Part shown: positions 1-6,396 of the stretch, in pieces
Layout: each line of letters begins with the position of its first letter
Position numbering within the stretch: the first letter of the stretch is position 1
Source: Paracoccaceae bacterium
GTDB lineage: Bacteria; Pseudomonadota; Alphaproteobacteria; Rhodobacterales; Rhodobacteraceae
DNA: 6,583 nt
Reading direction: 5' to 3'
Assembly (NCBI GenBank): GCA_015487335.1
Contig: WFPZ01000323.1
Span: forward strand, 1 to 6,583
Program-made: the position numbers and the translations under genes
The notes under the pieces: generated by a model
The model's database searches: none
What the model saw: only the letters and a program-made list of their open reading frames with translations
Told to the model about the DNA's origin: nothing

Positions 1-165
1 AGCGTCGATTTCAACCACGACCCCCACTCCTCGGTCTTCCACATCGACCAGACAAGGGTCATGGAAGGCCGCCTGTGCCGCATCCTCACGTGGTACGACA
101 ACGAGTGGGGATTCTCCAACAGAATGGCCGATACTGCCGTCGAAATGGGGAGGCTGATCCGATGA
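1..165 (+). CDS. gap: Glyceraldehyde-3-phosphate dehydrogenase, C-terminal fragment (5' end outside window)
   Basis: Only the last 54 codons and the TGA stop are present; the gene enters from the left edge in frame 1. The fragment reads SVDFNHDPHSS, then QTRVMEGRL, then the family signature WYDNEWGFSNR (residues 31-41 of the fragment) and ends DTAVEMGRLIR. These match the C-terminal part of the catalytic domain and the terminal helix of the NAD(P)-dependent phosphorylating GAPDH family. The enzyme interconverts glyceraldehyde-3-phosphate and 1,3-bisphosphoglycerate in the cytosol. The stop overlaps the start of pgk (ATGA), so the two are probably translationally coupled. The neighbours suggest a Calvin-cycle copy (cbbG), but cofactor preference cannot be judged because the Rossmann domain and catalytic Cys lie outside the window. 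Confidence 0.93.
   Translation, partial: SVDFNHDPHSSVFHIDQTRVMEGRLCRILTWYDNEWGFSNRMADTAVEMGRLIR
147..153 (+). promoter_or_regulatory. Ribosome binding site that sets the pgk start
   Basis: GGGGAGG lies inside the last codons of gap, 8 nt before the ATG at 162. It favours that ATG over an upstream in-frame ATG at 75, which would add 29 residues of out-of-frame gap sequence that no PGK carries. Confidence 0.7.
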
Positions 166-1367
166 ACCTGACTCCGATCACCGATCTGGACGTTGCGGGC
201 AGGAGGCTGGTCGTCCGGGCCGACCTGAACGTGCCGCTGGCGGATGGAAACGTGACGGACCGCACCCGCATCGAGCGCGTTGCCGCCGGGCTGCGCCCGC
301 TGCTTGCACGCGGCGCGCGACTGGTCATCCTCACCCATGTCGGTCGCCCGGGCGGCGTGGCACATCCGGAGCTTTCCACCAGCGCCCTTCGCCCGGTGCT
401 GAGCGAAGAGCTGGGCGTGGAGGTGAGGTTCTGCGACGTGAGCACCGGGATCACGGCCGAAAACGCCGCCGCAGCGCTGAATGACGGCGAGGTGCTGCTG
501 TGCGAGAACGTCCGCTTCAACCCCGGAGAGGAAAGCAACGACACCGCGCTGGCGGCGCAATACGCGCGCCTTGGCGAGATCTACGTGAACGATGCCTTTT
601 CCTGTGCGCATCGGGCCCATGCCTCGACCGAGGCGCTGGCGCGGATGCTGCCCGCCACCGCCGGACCGTTGATGCTGGAGGAAATCAACGCCCTCACCAC
701 CGTTCTGGAAAACCCGCAGTCGCCCGCGGTGGCGGTGGTGGGCGGCGCGAAGGTTTCCTCGAAGATCGGCGTGCTGAAACATCTGGTGCAGAAGCTCGAC
801 GCCATCATCATCGGCGGCGGCATGGCCAATACCTTCCTGTTTGCCGACGGCGTGCCGATGGGCAAGTCCCTGCACGAACCCGACCAGGTGGAAACCGTGG
901 CCGAGATCAGGCTTCTGGCCAGGGCCGCGGGCTGCACCATCCTGCTGCCCACCGATATCGTCTATGCCCGCGAGTTTCGCGAAAACGCCCGCCGTTTCAT
1001 CACCGATGCCGGGAAATGCCCGGCCGATGCGATGATTCTCGACGCCGGGCCGCGCTCGCTCAAGCGCTTCGAAGGAGAGCTGGCTGCGGCGCAGACCATC
1101 TTGTGGAACGGCCCTCTGGGCGCCTTCGAGATCCCGCCCTTCGATCACTCCACCAAGATGCTGGCCCAGACCGCCGCCGAGCTGACCCGCGCCGGCCTGG
1201 CCGTTTCGGTGGCCGGCGGCGGCGATACCGTGGCCGCGCTGAATGCCGCCGGCGTGGCCGAGGACTTCACCTACGTGTCCACCGCCGGTGGCGCGTTCCT
1301 GGAATGGCTGGAGGGCAAGACGCTCCCCGGTATCGCGGCGCTGACGGCCGCCAAGCAAGCAGCCTGA
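162..1367 (+). CDS. pgk: Phosphoglycerate kinase
   Basis: Phosphoglycerate kinase of 401 residues, close to the usual bacterial length of about 390-400. It transfers phosphate between 1,3-bisphosphoglycerate and ADP, and runs in the ATP-consuming direction in the Calvin cycle. The N-terminal substrate domain shows RADLNVP (residues 19-25), R36, HVGRP (59-63), ENVRF (115-119) and the alphaproteobacterial-style NDAFSCAHRAHAST (143-156). The C-terminal nucleotide domain shows GGAKVSSKI (194-202), GGGMANTFL (218-226), WNGPLGAFE (315-323), the phosphate loop GGGDT (352-356) and STAGGAFLEWLEG (373-385). All expected substrate-binding Asp, Asn, Arg and His residues are present, so the enzyme should be active. 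The start overlaps the gap stop by 4 nt and fba follows 11 nt later, so gap-pgk-fba are probably one transcript. Cytosolic, with no signal peptide. Confidence 0.97.
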   Translation: MNLTPITDLDVAGRRLVVRADLNVPLADGNVTDRTRIERVAAGLRPLLARGARLVILTHVGRPGGVAHPELSTSALRPVLSEELGVEVRFCDVSTGITAENAAAALNDGEVLLCENVRFNPGEESNDTALAAQYARLGEIYVNDAFSCAHRAHASTEALARMLPATAGPLMLEEINALTTVLENPQSPAVAVVGGAKVSSKIGVLKHLVQKLDAIIIGGGMANTFLFADGVPMGKSLHEPDQVETVAEIRLLARAAGCTILLPTDIVYAREFRENARRFITDAGKCPADAMILDAGPRSLKRFEGELAAAQTILWNGPLGAFEIPPFDHSTKMLAQTAAELTRAGLAVSVAGGGDTVAALNAAGVAEDFTYVSTAGGAFLEWLEGKTLPGIAALTAAKQAA

Positions 1368-1378
1368 CGGAGGATTTC

Positions 1379-2452
1379 ATGGCGCTCATCACTCTCAGAC
1401 AATTGCTCGACCACGCCGCCGAACACGATTACGGCGTGCCTGCCTTCAACATCAACAACATGGAGCAGGGCCTGGCGATCATGCGCGCGGCCGAGGCCTG
1501 CGATGCCCCCGTCATCCTGCAGGCCAGCCGCGGTGCGCGCGCCTACGCCGGCGACATCATGCTGCGCCATCTGGTGCAGGCCCTGACCGAGATGTACCCC
1601 GACATCCCCGTCTGCATGCATCAGGACCACGGCAACAACGAGGCCACCTGCATGTCGGCCATCCGCCACGGCTTCACCTCGGTAATGATGGACGGCTCTC
1701 TGGAGGCCGACATGAAAACCCCCGCTTCCTATGAGTACAACGTCGACATCACCGAGCGGGTCAGCCGCATGGCCCACTGGGTGGGCGCCTCGGTGGAGGG
1801 CGAGCTGGGCGTGCTGGGCAGCCTGGAAACCGGCGAGGCCGCCAAGGAGGACGGCTCGGGCGCCGAGGGCAAGCTGAGCAAGGAAGATCTGCTGACCGAT
1901 CCCGACCAGGCCGCAGATTTCGTGGCGAAAACGAAAGTGGACGCGCTGGCGATTGCCTGCGGCACCAGCCACGGGGCCTACAAGTTTTCACGCAAGCCCA
2001 CTGGCGACATCCTCGCCATCAGCCAGATCGAGGCCATCCATGCCCGCATCCCCGATGTGCACCTGGTCATGCACGGCTCTTCCTCGGTGCCGCAGTATCT
2101 GCAGGACCTGATCAACGAATACGGCGGCGAGATGCCGCAGACCTACGGCGTGCCGGTGGAAGAGATCGAGCGCGGCATCAAGTCGGGCGTGCGCAAGGTG
2201 AACATCGACACCGACTGTCGCATGGCGCTCACCGGCCAGTTCCGCAAGGTGGCGCAGGAAAAGCCCGCCGAGTTCGACCCGCGCAAGTTTCTCATCCCGG
2301 CGATGGACGAGATGGAGAAGCTCTGCCGCGACCGCTTCGAGCGTTTCGGCACCGCCGGCAATGCCTCGAAGATCAAGGTCATCGCCATGGATGACATGGC
2401 CGCCCGCTACGCCAGCGGCGAGCTTGACCCGAAGGTTGCGCCGGCGCGGTGA
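1379..2452 (+). CDS. fba: Class II fructose-1,6-bisphosphate aldolase, Calvin-cycle subtype
   Basis: Zinc-dependent aldolase of 357 residues that joins dihydroxyacetone phosphate with glyceraldehyde-3-phosphate (or erythrose-4-phosphate) and the reverse. The barrel begins MALITLRQLLDHA and GVPAFNINN (19-27). MHQDHG (80-85) holds the catalytic Asp83 and zinc ligand His84. Glu140 lies in VEGELG, and metal ligands His198 (GTSHGAY) and His232 follow. MHGSSS (231-236) is the phosphate-binding stretch and VNIDTDCRMA (274-283) the dihydroxyacetone-phosphate loop. The HQDHG variant and the overall length fit the class IIB branch that includes CbbA proteins of autotrophic proteobacteria, rather than E. 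coli FbaA. GGAGG at 1369-1373, 5 nt before the ATG, sets the start. cbbA would be an equally good name. I see no truncation or missing catalytic residue. Confidence 0.96.
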   Translation: MALITLRQLLDHAAEHDYGVPAFNINNMEQGLAIMRAAEACDAPVILQASRGARAYAGDIMLRHLVQALTEMYPDIPVCMHQDHGNNEATCMSAIRHGFTSVMMDGSLEADMKTPASYEYNVDITERVSRMAHWVGASVEGELGVLGSLETGEAAKEDGSGAEGKLSKEDLLTDPDQAADFVAKTKVDALAIACGTSHGAYKFSRKPTGDILAISQIEAIHARIPDVHLVMHGSSSVPQYLQDLINEYGGEMPQTYGVPVEEIERGIKSGVRKVNIDTDCRMALTGQFRKVAQEKPAEFDPRKFLIPAMDEMEKLCRDRFERFGTAGNASKIKVIAMDDMAARYASGELDPKVAPAR

Positions 2453-2471
2453 TCGACGGCATGAAACGGAG

Positions 2472-2492
2472 GCGGCGGCGCCATGCCGCCGC
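2472..2492 (+). repeat. GC-rich hairpin in the fba-rpe gap, possible attenuator
   Basis: A perfect 7-bp inverted repeat (GCGGCGG at 2472-2478, CCGCCGC at 2486-2492) encloses a 7-nt loop 20 nt after the fba stop. It is followed by TTGATTAATC rather than a run of T, so it is not a convincing intrinsic terminator. It could slow transcription or protect the 3' end of the upstream mRNA. Confidence 0.4.
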
Positions 2493-2520
2493 TTGATTAA
2501 TCCCGGGGCGCGGGCAATAT
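2493..2520 (+). promoter_or_regulatory. Weak promoter-like patch upstream of rpe
   Basis: TTGATT (2493-2498) and CAATAT (2515-2520) are separated by 16 nt. They match the sigma-70 -35 box at 4 of 6 positions and the -10 box at 3 of 6. This is the only AT-richer patch in the fba-rpe gap, and it would give a leader of roughly 25 nt before rpe. The CAATAT also sits in a small inverted repeat (GGGCA at 2512-2516, TGCCC at 2520-2524). The match is poor and may be chance. Confidence 0.22.
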
Positions 2521-2552
2521 GCCCACCCTGCACATCTGCCACGGAGAGTCCC

Positions 2553-3251
2553 ATGTCCTTCGACCGTTCCATCAAGATCGCCCCGTCGATCCTTTCCGCC
2601 GATTTCGCCAATTTCGGAAAGGAGATCGAAGCCATCGAGGCCCAGGGCTGCGACTGGGTGCATGTGGACGTGATGGACGGCCATTTCGTGCCCAACCTCA
2701 CCTTCGGCCCGCCGCTTTGCGCCGCCATCCGCAAGCACATCACCACGGTGATGGACGTGCATCTGATGATCTCGCCGGTGGATCCCTACATCGAGGCCTT
2801 CGCCGAGGCCGGGGCAGATGTGATCACCGCCCATCTGGAGGCCGGCCCGCATGTGCACCGCACGTTGCAGGCGATCCGCGGCACGGGCGCGAAAGCGGGG
2901 CTGGCGATCAACCCCGGCACCGGCATCGAGGATGTGGAATACCTTCTCGACATGGTCGATCTGATCTGCGTGATGACGGTCAACCCCGGCTTTGGCGGGC
3001 AGAAGTTCATCCATTCGCAGGTGGACAAGGTAAAGAAGCTGCGCGCCATGATCGGCGACCGCCCCGTGCATATCGAGATAGACGGCGGCATCACGCCTGA
3101 AACCGCGCCGCTGATGTCGGCAGCGGGGGCCGATGTGCTGGTGGCCGGCTCGGCGGTGTTCAAGGGCGGCTCGGTGGACAACCCCGCCCCCTACGGAGAG
3201 AACATCCGCGCCATTCGCGCCGCCGCCGAAGGCGCGCGCAAGGCGGCGTGA
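2553..3251 (+). CDS. rpe: Ribulose-phosphate 3-epimerase
   Basis: TIM-barrel epimerase of 232 residues, a normal length, that interconverts D-ribulose-5-phosphate and D-xylulose-5-phosphate. It serves the pentose phosphate pathway and, in a Calvin cycle, regenerates ribulose-5-phosphate for phosphoribulokinase. Signatures in order are IAPSILSADF (9-18, substrate Ser12), HVDVMDGHFVPNLTFGP (37-53, metal His37 and catalytic Asp39), DVHLM (68-72, metal His70), VNPGFGGQ (143-150, phosphate loop), IDGGI (176-180, catalytic Asp177) and VAGSAVF (197-203). Both catalytic Asp residues and the His ligands are intact. The ATG is supported by GGAG at 2543-2546 with 6-nt spacing; longer in-frame readings run back into the fba gene and are not credible. 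It is separated from fba by 100 nt and from cbbY by 85 nt. In this setting cbbE would also be an apt name. Confidence 0.96.
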   Translation: MSFDRSIKIAPSILSADFANFGKEIEAIEAQGCDWVHVDVMDGHFVPNLTFGPPLCAAIRKHITTVMDVHLMISPVDPYIEAFAEAGADVITAHLEAGPHVHRTLQAIRGTGAKAGLAINPGTGIEDVEYLLDMVDLICVMTVNPGFGGQKFIHSQVDKVKKLRAMIGDRPVHIEIDGGITPETAPLMSAAGADVLVAGSAVFKGGSVDNPAPYGENIRAIRAAAEGARKAA

Positions 3252-3252
3252 A

Positions 3253-3332
3253 CGCCGGCAGGTGCTGCGCCAGCGGCAGGCGGGGGCGCCGCCGGCGGGC
3301 ATGTTTCGCGACAGAAGAAGCGGCGGCAGGCG
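3253..3332 (+). repeat. Short inverted and direct repeats in the rpe-cbbY gap
   Basis: The 85-nt spacer holds CGCCGGC (3253-3259), whose exact reverse complement GCCGGCG lies at 3291-3297. The second arm sits inside the 10-bp palindrome CCGCCGGCGG (3289-3298). A 10-bp direct repeat, GCGGCAGGCG, occurs at 3273-3282 and 3323-3332, the second copy covering the cbbY ribosome-binding region. No promoter or U-tract terminator is recognisable. In DNA this rich in GC such repeats may be chance. Confidence 0.3.
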
Positions 3333-3336
3333 AGAA

Positions 3337-4062
3337 ATGGCAATCAGGGCGCTGATCTTCGACGTGGACGGAACGCTCGCCGAGACCGAAGAGCTGCACC
3401 GGCGGGCCTTCAACGAAACCTTTGCCGAATACGGGCTGGGCTGGCACTGGGACCGCGCGCTCTATGGCGAACTGCTGAAGACCACCGGCGGCAAGGAGCG
3501 GATGCTGGCCCATATCCGCAACAACGCCCCGGCCACCCGGCCGCCCGAGGACGCGATCCCCGCCATCCACCGCCGCAAGACGGCCCGTTACGTGGAACTG
3601 GTGGCCGAGGGCGCGCTGGCGCTTCGCCCCGGCATCCGCGAACTGATCGAAGACGCCCACGCCCGGGGCGTACGGCTTGCGGTGGCCACCACCACCAACC
3701 TGCCCAATGTGGAAGCCCTGTGCCGTGCCTGTTTCGGCCAGCCCGCCGATGCGGTTTTCGAGGTCATCGCAGCGGGCGATCAGGTGAAGGCCAAGAAACC
3801 CGCAGCGGACGTGTACGAGCTGGCGCTGGCGCGGCTGGGGCTGGCTGCGCACGATTGCGTGGCGCTGGAGGATTCGCTCAACGGGCTGCTTTCGGCAAAA
3901 GGCGCGGGGCTGCGTTGCATCGTCTCGCCGGGGCCCTATACGGAGGGGCAGGATTTCTCGCTCGCCGATGCGGTTGTCAGGTGTTTTTCCGAACTGCCTG
4001 CGATAAAAGCCCTGGAAAATGCCCTGAACCCCGACACGAAGGAAGAAGACAATGGCCGTTGA
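3337..4062 (+). CDS. cbbY: CbbY-type HAD phosphatase, predicted xylulose-1,5-bisphosphate phosphatase
   Basis: HAD-superfamily phosphatase of 241 residues. Motif I is FDVDGTLAETEELHR (8-22), with nucleophile Asp9 and acid/base Asp11. Motif II is Thr in VATTTNLPN (116-124), motif III Lys in KAKKP (151-155), and motif IV Glu178-Asp179 in ALEDSLNG. Residues about 15-95 form the helical cap typical of the beta-phosphoglucomutase-like subgroup. The AETEELHRRAFN and TTGGKERM (49-56) stretches resemble R. sphaeroides CbbY as I remember it. That enzyme is known to dephosphorylate the Rubisco inhibitor xylulose-1,5-bisphosphate to xylulose-5-phosphate; the same activity is inferred here from resemblance and location. 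The ATG at 3337 has only a modest AGG/GAG Shine-Dalgarno. An upstream ATG at 3301 would add a 12-residue arginine-rich tail and is less likely. The 3' end overlaps the redoxin gene by 11 nt. A general sugar-phosphate phosphatase or mutase role is the alternative. Confidence 0.88.
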   Translation: MAIRALIFDVDGTLAETEELHRRAFNETFAEYGLGWHWDRALYGELLKTTGGKERMLAHIRNNAPATRPPEDAIPAIHRRKTARYVELVAEGALALRPGIRELIEDAHARGVRLAVATTTNLPNVEALCRACFGQPADAVFEVIAAGDQVKAKKPAADVYELALARLGLAAHDCVALEDSLNGLLSAKGAGLRCIVSPGPYTEGQDFSLADAVVRCFSELPAIKALENALNPDTKEEDNGR

Positions 4063-4609
4063 AACACCCGTCTGCGACTTCGGCTGGAAAGCCCCGGATT
4101 TCACCCTGCCCGCCACCGACGGCAAGCGCTACAGCCTGTCCGACATCGCCGGGCCGAAAGGCACGCTGGTGATGTTCATCTGCAACCACTGCCCCTATGT
4201 GCTGGCGGTTCTCGATCGCATCATCCGCGATGCGCGCGATCTCTCGGAACTGGGCATCGGGGTGGCGGCGATCTGCTCCAACGATGCCGAGGCCTACCCC
4301 GAGGACAGTTTCGAGAACATGGTGAAGATGGCGCAGGAGCGCAACTTCCCCTTCCCCTACCTGCATGACGAGGATCAGTCCGTCGCCCGTGCCTATGGCG
4401 CCGCCTGCACGCCGGATTTCTTCGGCTTCAACGCCGATCTGGGCCTGCAGTACCGCGGCCGGCTGGACGCCTCGCGCCGGGAGGCCGCCCCGCCGGATGT
4501 GCGCCGCGATCTTTACGAGGCAATGAAGCAGGTGGCCGAAACCGGCCGGGGGCCGGAGGATCAGATCCCCTCCATGGGCTGCTCGATCAAGTGGAAGGAC
4601 GGCGCGTGA
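4052..4609 (+). CDS. Thioredoxin/peroxiredoxin-like redoxin family protein
   Basis: A 185-residue cytosolic protein with a thioredoxin fold of the AhpC/TSA-redoxin type. APDFTLPATDG (14-24) is the usual redoxin opening. MFICNHCPYV (41-50) places a CxxC pair at Cys44 and Cys47. SNDAEAYPEDSFENM (76-90) and FPYLHDEDQSVARAYGA (101-117) follow, then TPDFF (120-124) with the cis-Pro equivalent at 121, and finally SMGCSIKWK (174-182) with Cys177. These stretches match the widespread, poorly characterised 'peroxiredoxin-like 1' group. I recall that in this group the conserved Cys aligns with the first Cys of the thioredoxin CxxC rather than with the peroxidatic Cys, so peroxidase activity should not be assumed. 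AAGGAAG at 4039-4045 supports the start. It overlaps cbbY by 11 nt and gph by 4 nt, so its expression is probably tied to both phosphatases. The substrate or partner is unknown. Confidence 0.88.
   Translation: MAVETPVCDFGWKAPDFTLPATDGKRYSLSDIAGPKGTLVMFICNHCPYVLAVLDRIIRDARDLSELGIGVAAICSNDAEAYPEDSFENMVKMAQERNFPFPYLHDEDQSVARAYGAACTPDFFGFNADLGLQYRGRLDASRREAAPPDVRRDLYEAMKQVAETGRGPEDQIPSMGCSIKWKDGA
4593..4599 (+). promoter_or_regulatory. Ribosome binding site that sets the gph GTG start
   Basis: GGAAGGA lies 6 nt before the GTG at 4606, inside the last codons of the redoxin gene. It favours this start over an in-frame GTG at 4591, which lies just upstream of the site and would leave that start without it. 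Confidence 0.65.
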
Positions 4610-5268
4610 GGGCCGTCATCTTCGATCTCGACGGCACCCTGATCGACAGCGCGCCCGATCTGCACGCGGTGGCCAACGCGGTGCTCGAAGGCGCCGGCAT
4701 CGACAGACGGATCACGTTGCAGCAGGCGCGCAGCTTCGTGGGCAACGGCGCGGCGGTTTTCGTCGAGCGGATGATGGCTGCCGCGGGCCTGCCGCCCGAT
4801 CCCGCGCTGCACGCCCGGCTGCACGCCGAATTCCTCGAGCGATACGATTCGGCGGTAAACCTTTCGGCCCTTTACCCCGGGGTCCGCGAAAGCCTCGAGC
4901 AGCTCTCGGGTGCCGGCTTTCGCCTCGCCGTATGCACCAACAAGCCCTCGCGCCCGGCCGCGGCGGTGCTGCGCCACTTCGCGCTGGCAGAGCTGTTCGA
5001 GGTGGTCGTGGGCGGCGATTCGCTGCCCGTCGCCAAGCCGGACCCCAAGCCGCTTGTGCATGCCGCCCGCCAGCTGGGCGCCTCCGATTATCTCTATGTG
5101 GGCGACAGCGAGGTGGACGCCGAGACCGCGCAGAGGGCCGGCGCGGCGATGGCGCTTTACACCGAGGGCTACCGCAAGGCTCCGGTCGAGGCGCTGTTCC
5201 ACCACTACGCTTTCTCGGATTTCACCGCCCTTCCCGAAATCGTCGAGAGGCATTTCGCCAGAGCCTGA
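4606..5268 (+). CDS. gph: Phosphoglycolate phosphatase
   Basis: HAD-superfamily phosphatase of 220 residues from a GTG start, normal for bacterial Gph/CbbZ. It hydrolyses 2-phosphoglycolate, the product of Rubisco oxygenation, to glycolate; in non-autotrophs it also clears phosphoglycolate from DNA repair. Motif I is FDLDGTLIDSAPDL (6-19), with nucleophile Asp7 and Asp9. The cap carries SFVGNGAAVFVERMM (43-57), typical of the family. Motif II is CTNKP (110-114), motif III Lys144 in AKPDPKP, and motif IV GDSEVD (166-171). The GTG overlaps the redoxin stop as GTGA, suggesting translational coupling. It is the last gene of the plus-strand block. Specificity is inferred from motifs and context. 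It differs from the window's other HAD gene (cbbY) in its cap and in DLDGTLIDS versus DVDGTLAET, so they are not recent duplicates. Confidence 0.92.
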   Translation: MRAVIFDLDGTLIDSAPDLHAVANAVLEGAGIDRRITLQQARSFVGNGAAVFVERMMAAAGLPPDPALHARLHAEFLERYDSAVNLSALYPGVRESLEQLSGAGFRLAVCTNKPSRPAAAVLRHFALAELFEVVVGGDSLPVAKPDPKPLVHAARQLGASDYLYVGDSEVDAETAQRAGAAMALYTEGYRKAPVEALFHHYAFSDFTALPEIVERHFARA

Positions 5269-5397
5269 GGGCGCATCGCTCCTGTGGCCGGGTTCCCATT
5301 CCAGCACAACCAGAGGGCAGGCGACCGCCCGGGCGGGCGAGTTCAATGAGATCAGGCCCGTTGCTTCAGGGGGCAGTCGCTTCAGAGGTCAGGACCG
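5269..5397. other. Convergent intergenic junction between gph and iolG
   Basis: This 129-nt gap separates two convergent genes. It contains no credible ORF, RNA gene or T-tract terminator on either strand. It holds a GC-rich palindrome, annotated separately, and a 7-bp direct repeat GCTTCAG at 5363-5369 and 5379-5385. Confidence 0.6.
5325..5336. terminator. Perfect 12-bp palindrome, candidate bidirectional termination signal
   Basis: CCGCCCGGGCGG is self-complementary and lies midway between the two convergent stops. On either strand it could fold into a very GC-rich hairpin, or CGCCC (5326-5330) could pair with GGGCG (5335-5339). There is no U tract on either side, so this is at best a non-canonical or Rho-assisted terminator, and chance is possible at this GC content. 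Confidence 0.28.
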
Positions 5398-6396
5398 TCA
5401 ATCTCGCGCCACCGTTACCGCCCGCCCCTCCCTGACCGACTGCAACGCCGCCTCGGCAATCAGCAGCGCGCGCAGCCCGTCTTCGCCGCCTGGGCTCATC
5501 TCCACCACGCCGGCAAGAGCGGCGATGAAGTTGTAGATTTCCGCCGAGTAGGCGGCGGTGTAGCGGGTCATGAAGAAATCGAGCAGCGGCGGGCGGGTGA
5601 AGCCCTCGGCGGTGGCCACCTCGATATCCGCCTCGCGCTGGTTCATGGCCTGCACCATGCCGGCCGAGCCGTGCACCTCGATGCGCTGGTCATAGCCGTA
5701 TGTGGCCCGGCGCGAATTGGAAATCAGGCACTGCCGGCCGCTGGCGGTGGTCAGGATGACGCTGGCGCTGTCGAAATCACCGCATTCTCCGATGGCCGGA
5801 TCCACCAGCACCGAGGCCCGGGCCATGACGCTCTCCACTTCTTCGCCCAGCAGGAAGCGGGCCATGTCGAAATCGTGGATCGTCATGTCCTTGAAGATGC
5901 CGCCCGAGCTGCGGATGTATTCGGCCGGTGGCGGGCCCGGATCACGCGAGGTGATGGTGATCATCTCCACCTCGCCGATCCGACCGGCATCGATCGCCTC
6001 TTTCAGCGCCCGAAAATGGGGGTCGAAACGGCGGTTGAACCCCACCATCAGCCACGCGCCGGTTTCCTCGACCACCTGCAGGCAGGCGCGGGCGCGGGCG
6101 GGATCCAGATCTATGGGTTTTTCGCAGAAGATCGCCTTGCCGGCGCGGGCGGCGCGCTCGATCAGCTCGGCATGGGTATCGGTAGGGGTGCAGATCACCA
6201 CCGCCTCCACATCCTCCGAGGCCAGGATCGTGTCGATGTCGCGCACCTGTGCGCCATGTTCGGCGGCAAGCGCCCGCGCAGCCAGACCGAAGGTGTCGGC
6301 GACAGCCACCAGCCGCGCCGCGGGCTCCTGAGAAATCGTGCGGGCGTGAATCTGCCCGATACGTCCCGCGCCCAGAACAGCCAGTCCGATGCTCAT
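5398..6396 (-). CDS. iolG: Gfo/Idh/MocA oxidoreductase, probable inositol 2-dehydrogenase
   Basis: NAD-dependent oxidoreductase of 332 residues, typical for IolG. It is predicted to oxidise myo-inositol to scyllo-inosose, the first step of inositol catabolism. The N-terminal Rossmann fold shows VLGAGRIG (7-14) and acidic Asp34 at the end of strand 2, favouring NAD over NADP. CTPTDTH (69-75) and CEKPID (91-96) follow, with catalytic-type Lys93. The C-terminal domain has GFNRRFDPHF (119-128) and GGIFKDMTIHDFDMARFLLGEE (165-186). Asp170 and His174 occupy the positions expected for the catalytic Asp and His of B. subtilis IolG (Lys97, Asp172, His176). YSAEIYNFI (283-291) lies near the end. GGGAG (plus-strand 6404-6408) precedes the ATG by 7 nt. 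The start overlaps the stop of the upstream oxidoreductase gene by 4 nt. Other sugar or inositol isomers (scyllo-, chiro-) are possible substrates. Confidence 0.8.
   Translation of the reverse strand: MSIGLAVLGAGRIGQIHARTISQEPAARLVAVADTFGLAARALAAEHGAQVRDIDTILASEDVEAVVICTPTDTHAELIERAARAGKAIFCEKPIDLDPARARACLQVVEETGAWLMVGFNRRFDPHFRALKEAIDAGRIGEVEMITITSRDPGPPPAEYIRSSGGIFKDMTIHDFDMARFLLGEEVESVMARASVLVDPAIGECGDFDSASVILTTASGRQCLISNSRRATYGYDQRIEVHGSAGMVQAMNQREADIEVATAEGFTRPPLLDFFMTRYTAAYSAEIYNFIAALAGVVEMSPGGEDGLRALLIAEAALQSVREGRAVTVARD

Noticed and set aside
75..161. Longer N-terminus for pgk from ATG at 75
   Set aside because: It would lie in the wrong frame over conserved gap coding sequence. PGKs do not carry such an extension, and a good Shine-Dalgarno supports the ATG at 162.
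1271..1972. Minus-strand open frame (233 codons) across the pgk-fba junction
   Set aside because: It is antisense to two conserved genes, with a biased Gly/His/Ala composition typical of a shadow frame.
3301..3336. Earlier cbbY start at ATG 3301
   Set aside because: It would add an arginine-rich tail before the conserved strand leading to DVDGT. HAD proteins of this type start a few residues before that motif, as the ATG at 3337 does.
2379..3413. Long minus-strand open frame (344 codons) opposite rpe
   Set aside because: It lies opposite a fully recognisable rpe gene, its translation is low-complexity and rich in His, Arg and Ala with no family motif, and such frames are common in GC-rich DNA.
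3160..4125. Long minus-strand open frame (321 codons) opposite cbbY
   Set aside because: It is a mirror frame of cbbY, which has all four HAD motifs. No domain or credible ribosome site supports the antisense reading.
5290..5320. GGTTCCC-x-TTCC stretch that superficially resembles a tRNA T-arm
   Set aside because: No GGTTCRA consensus, no matching acceptor or anticodon stems, and no CCA end were found around it.
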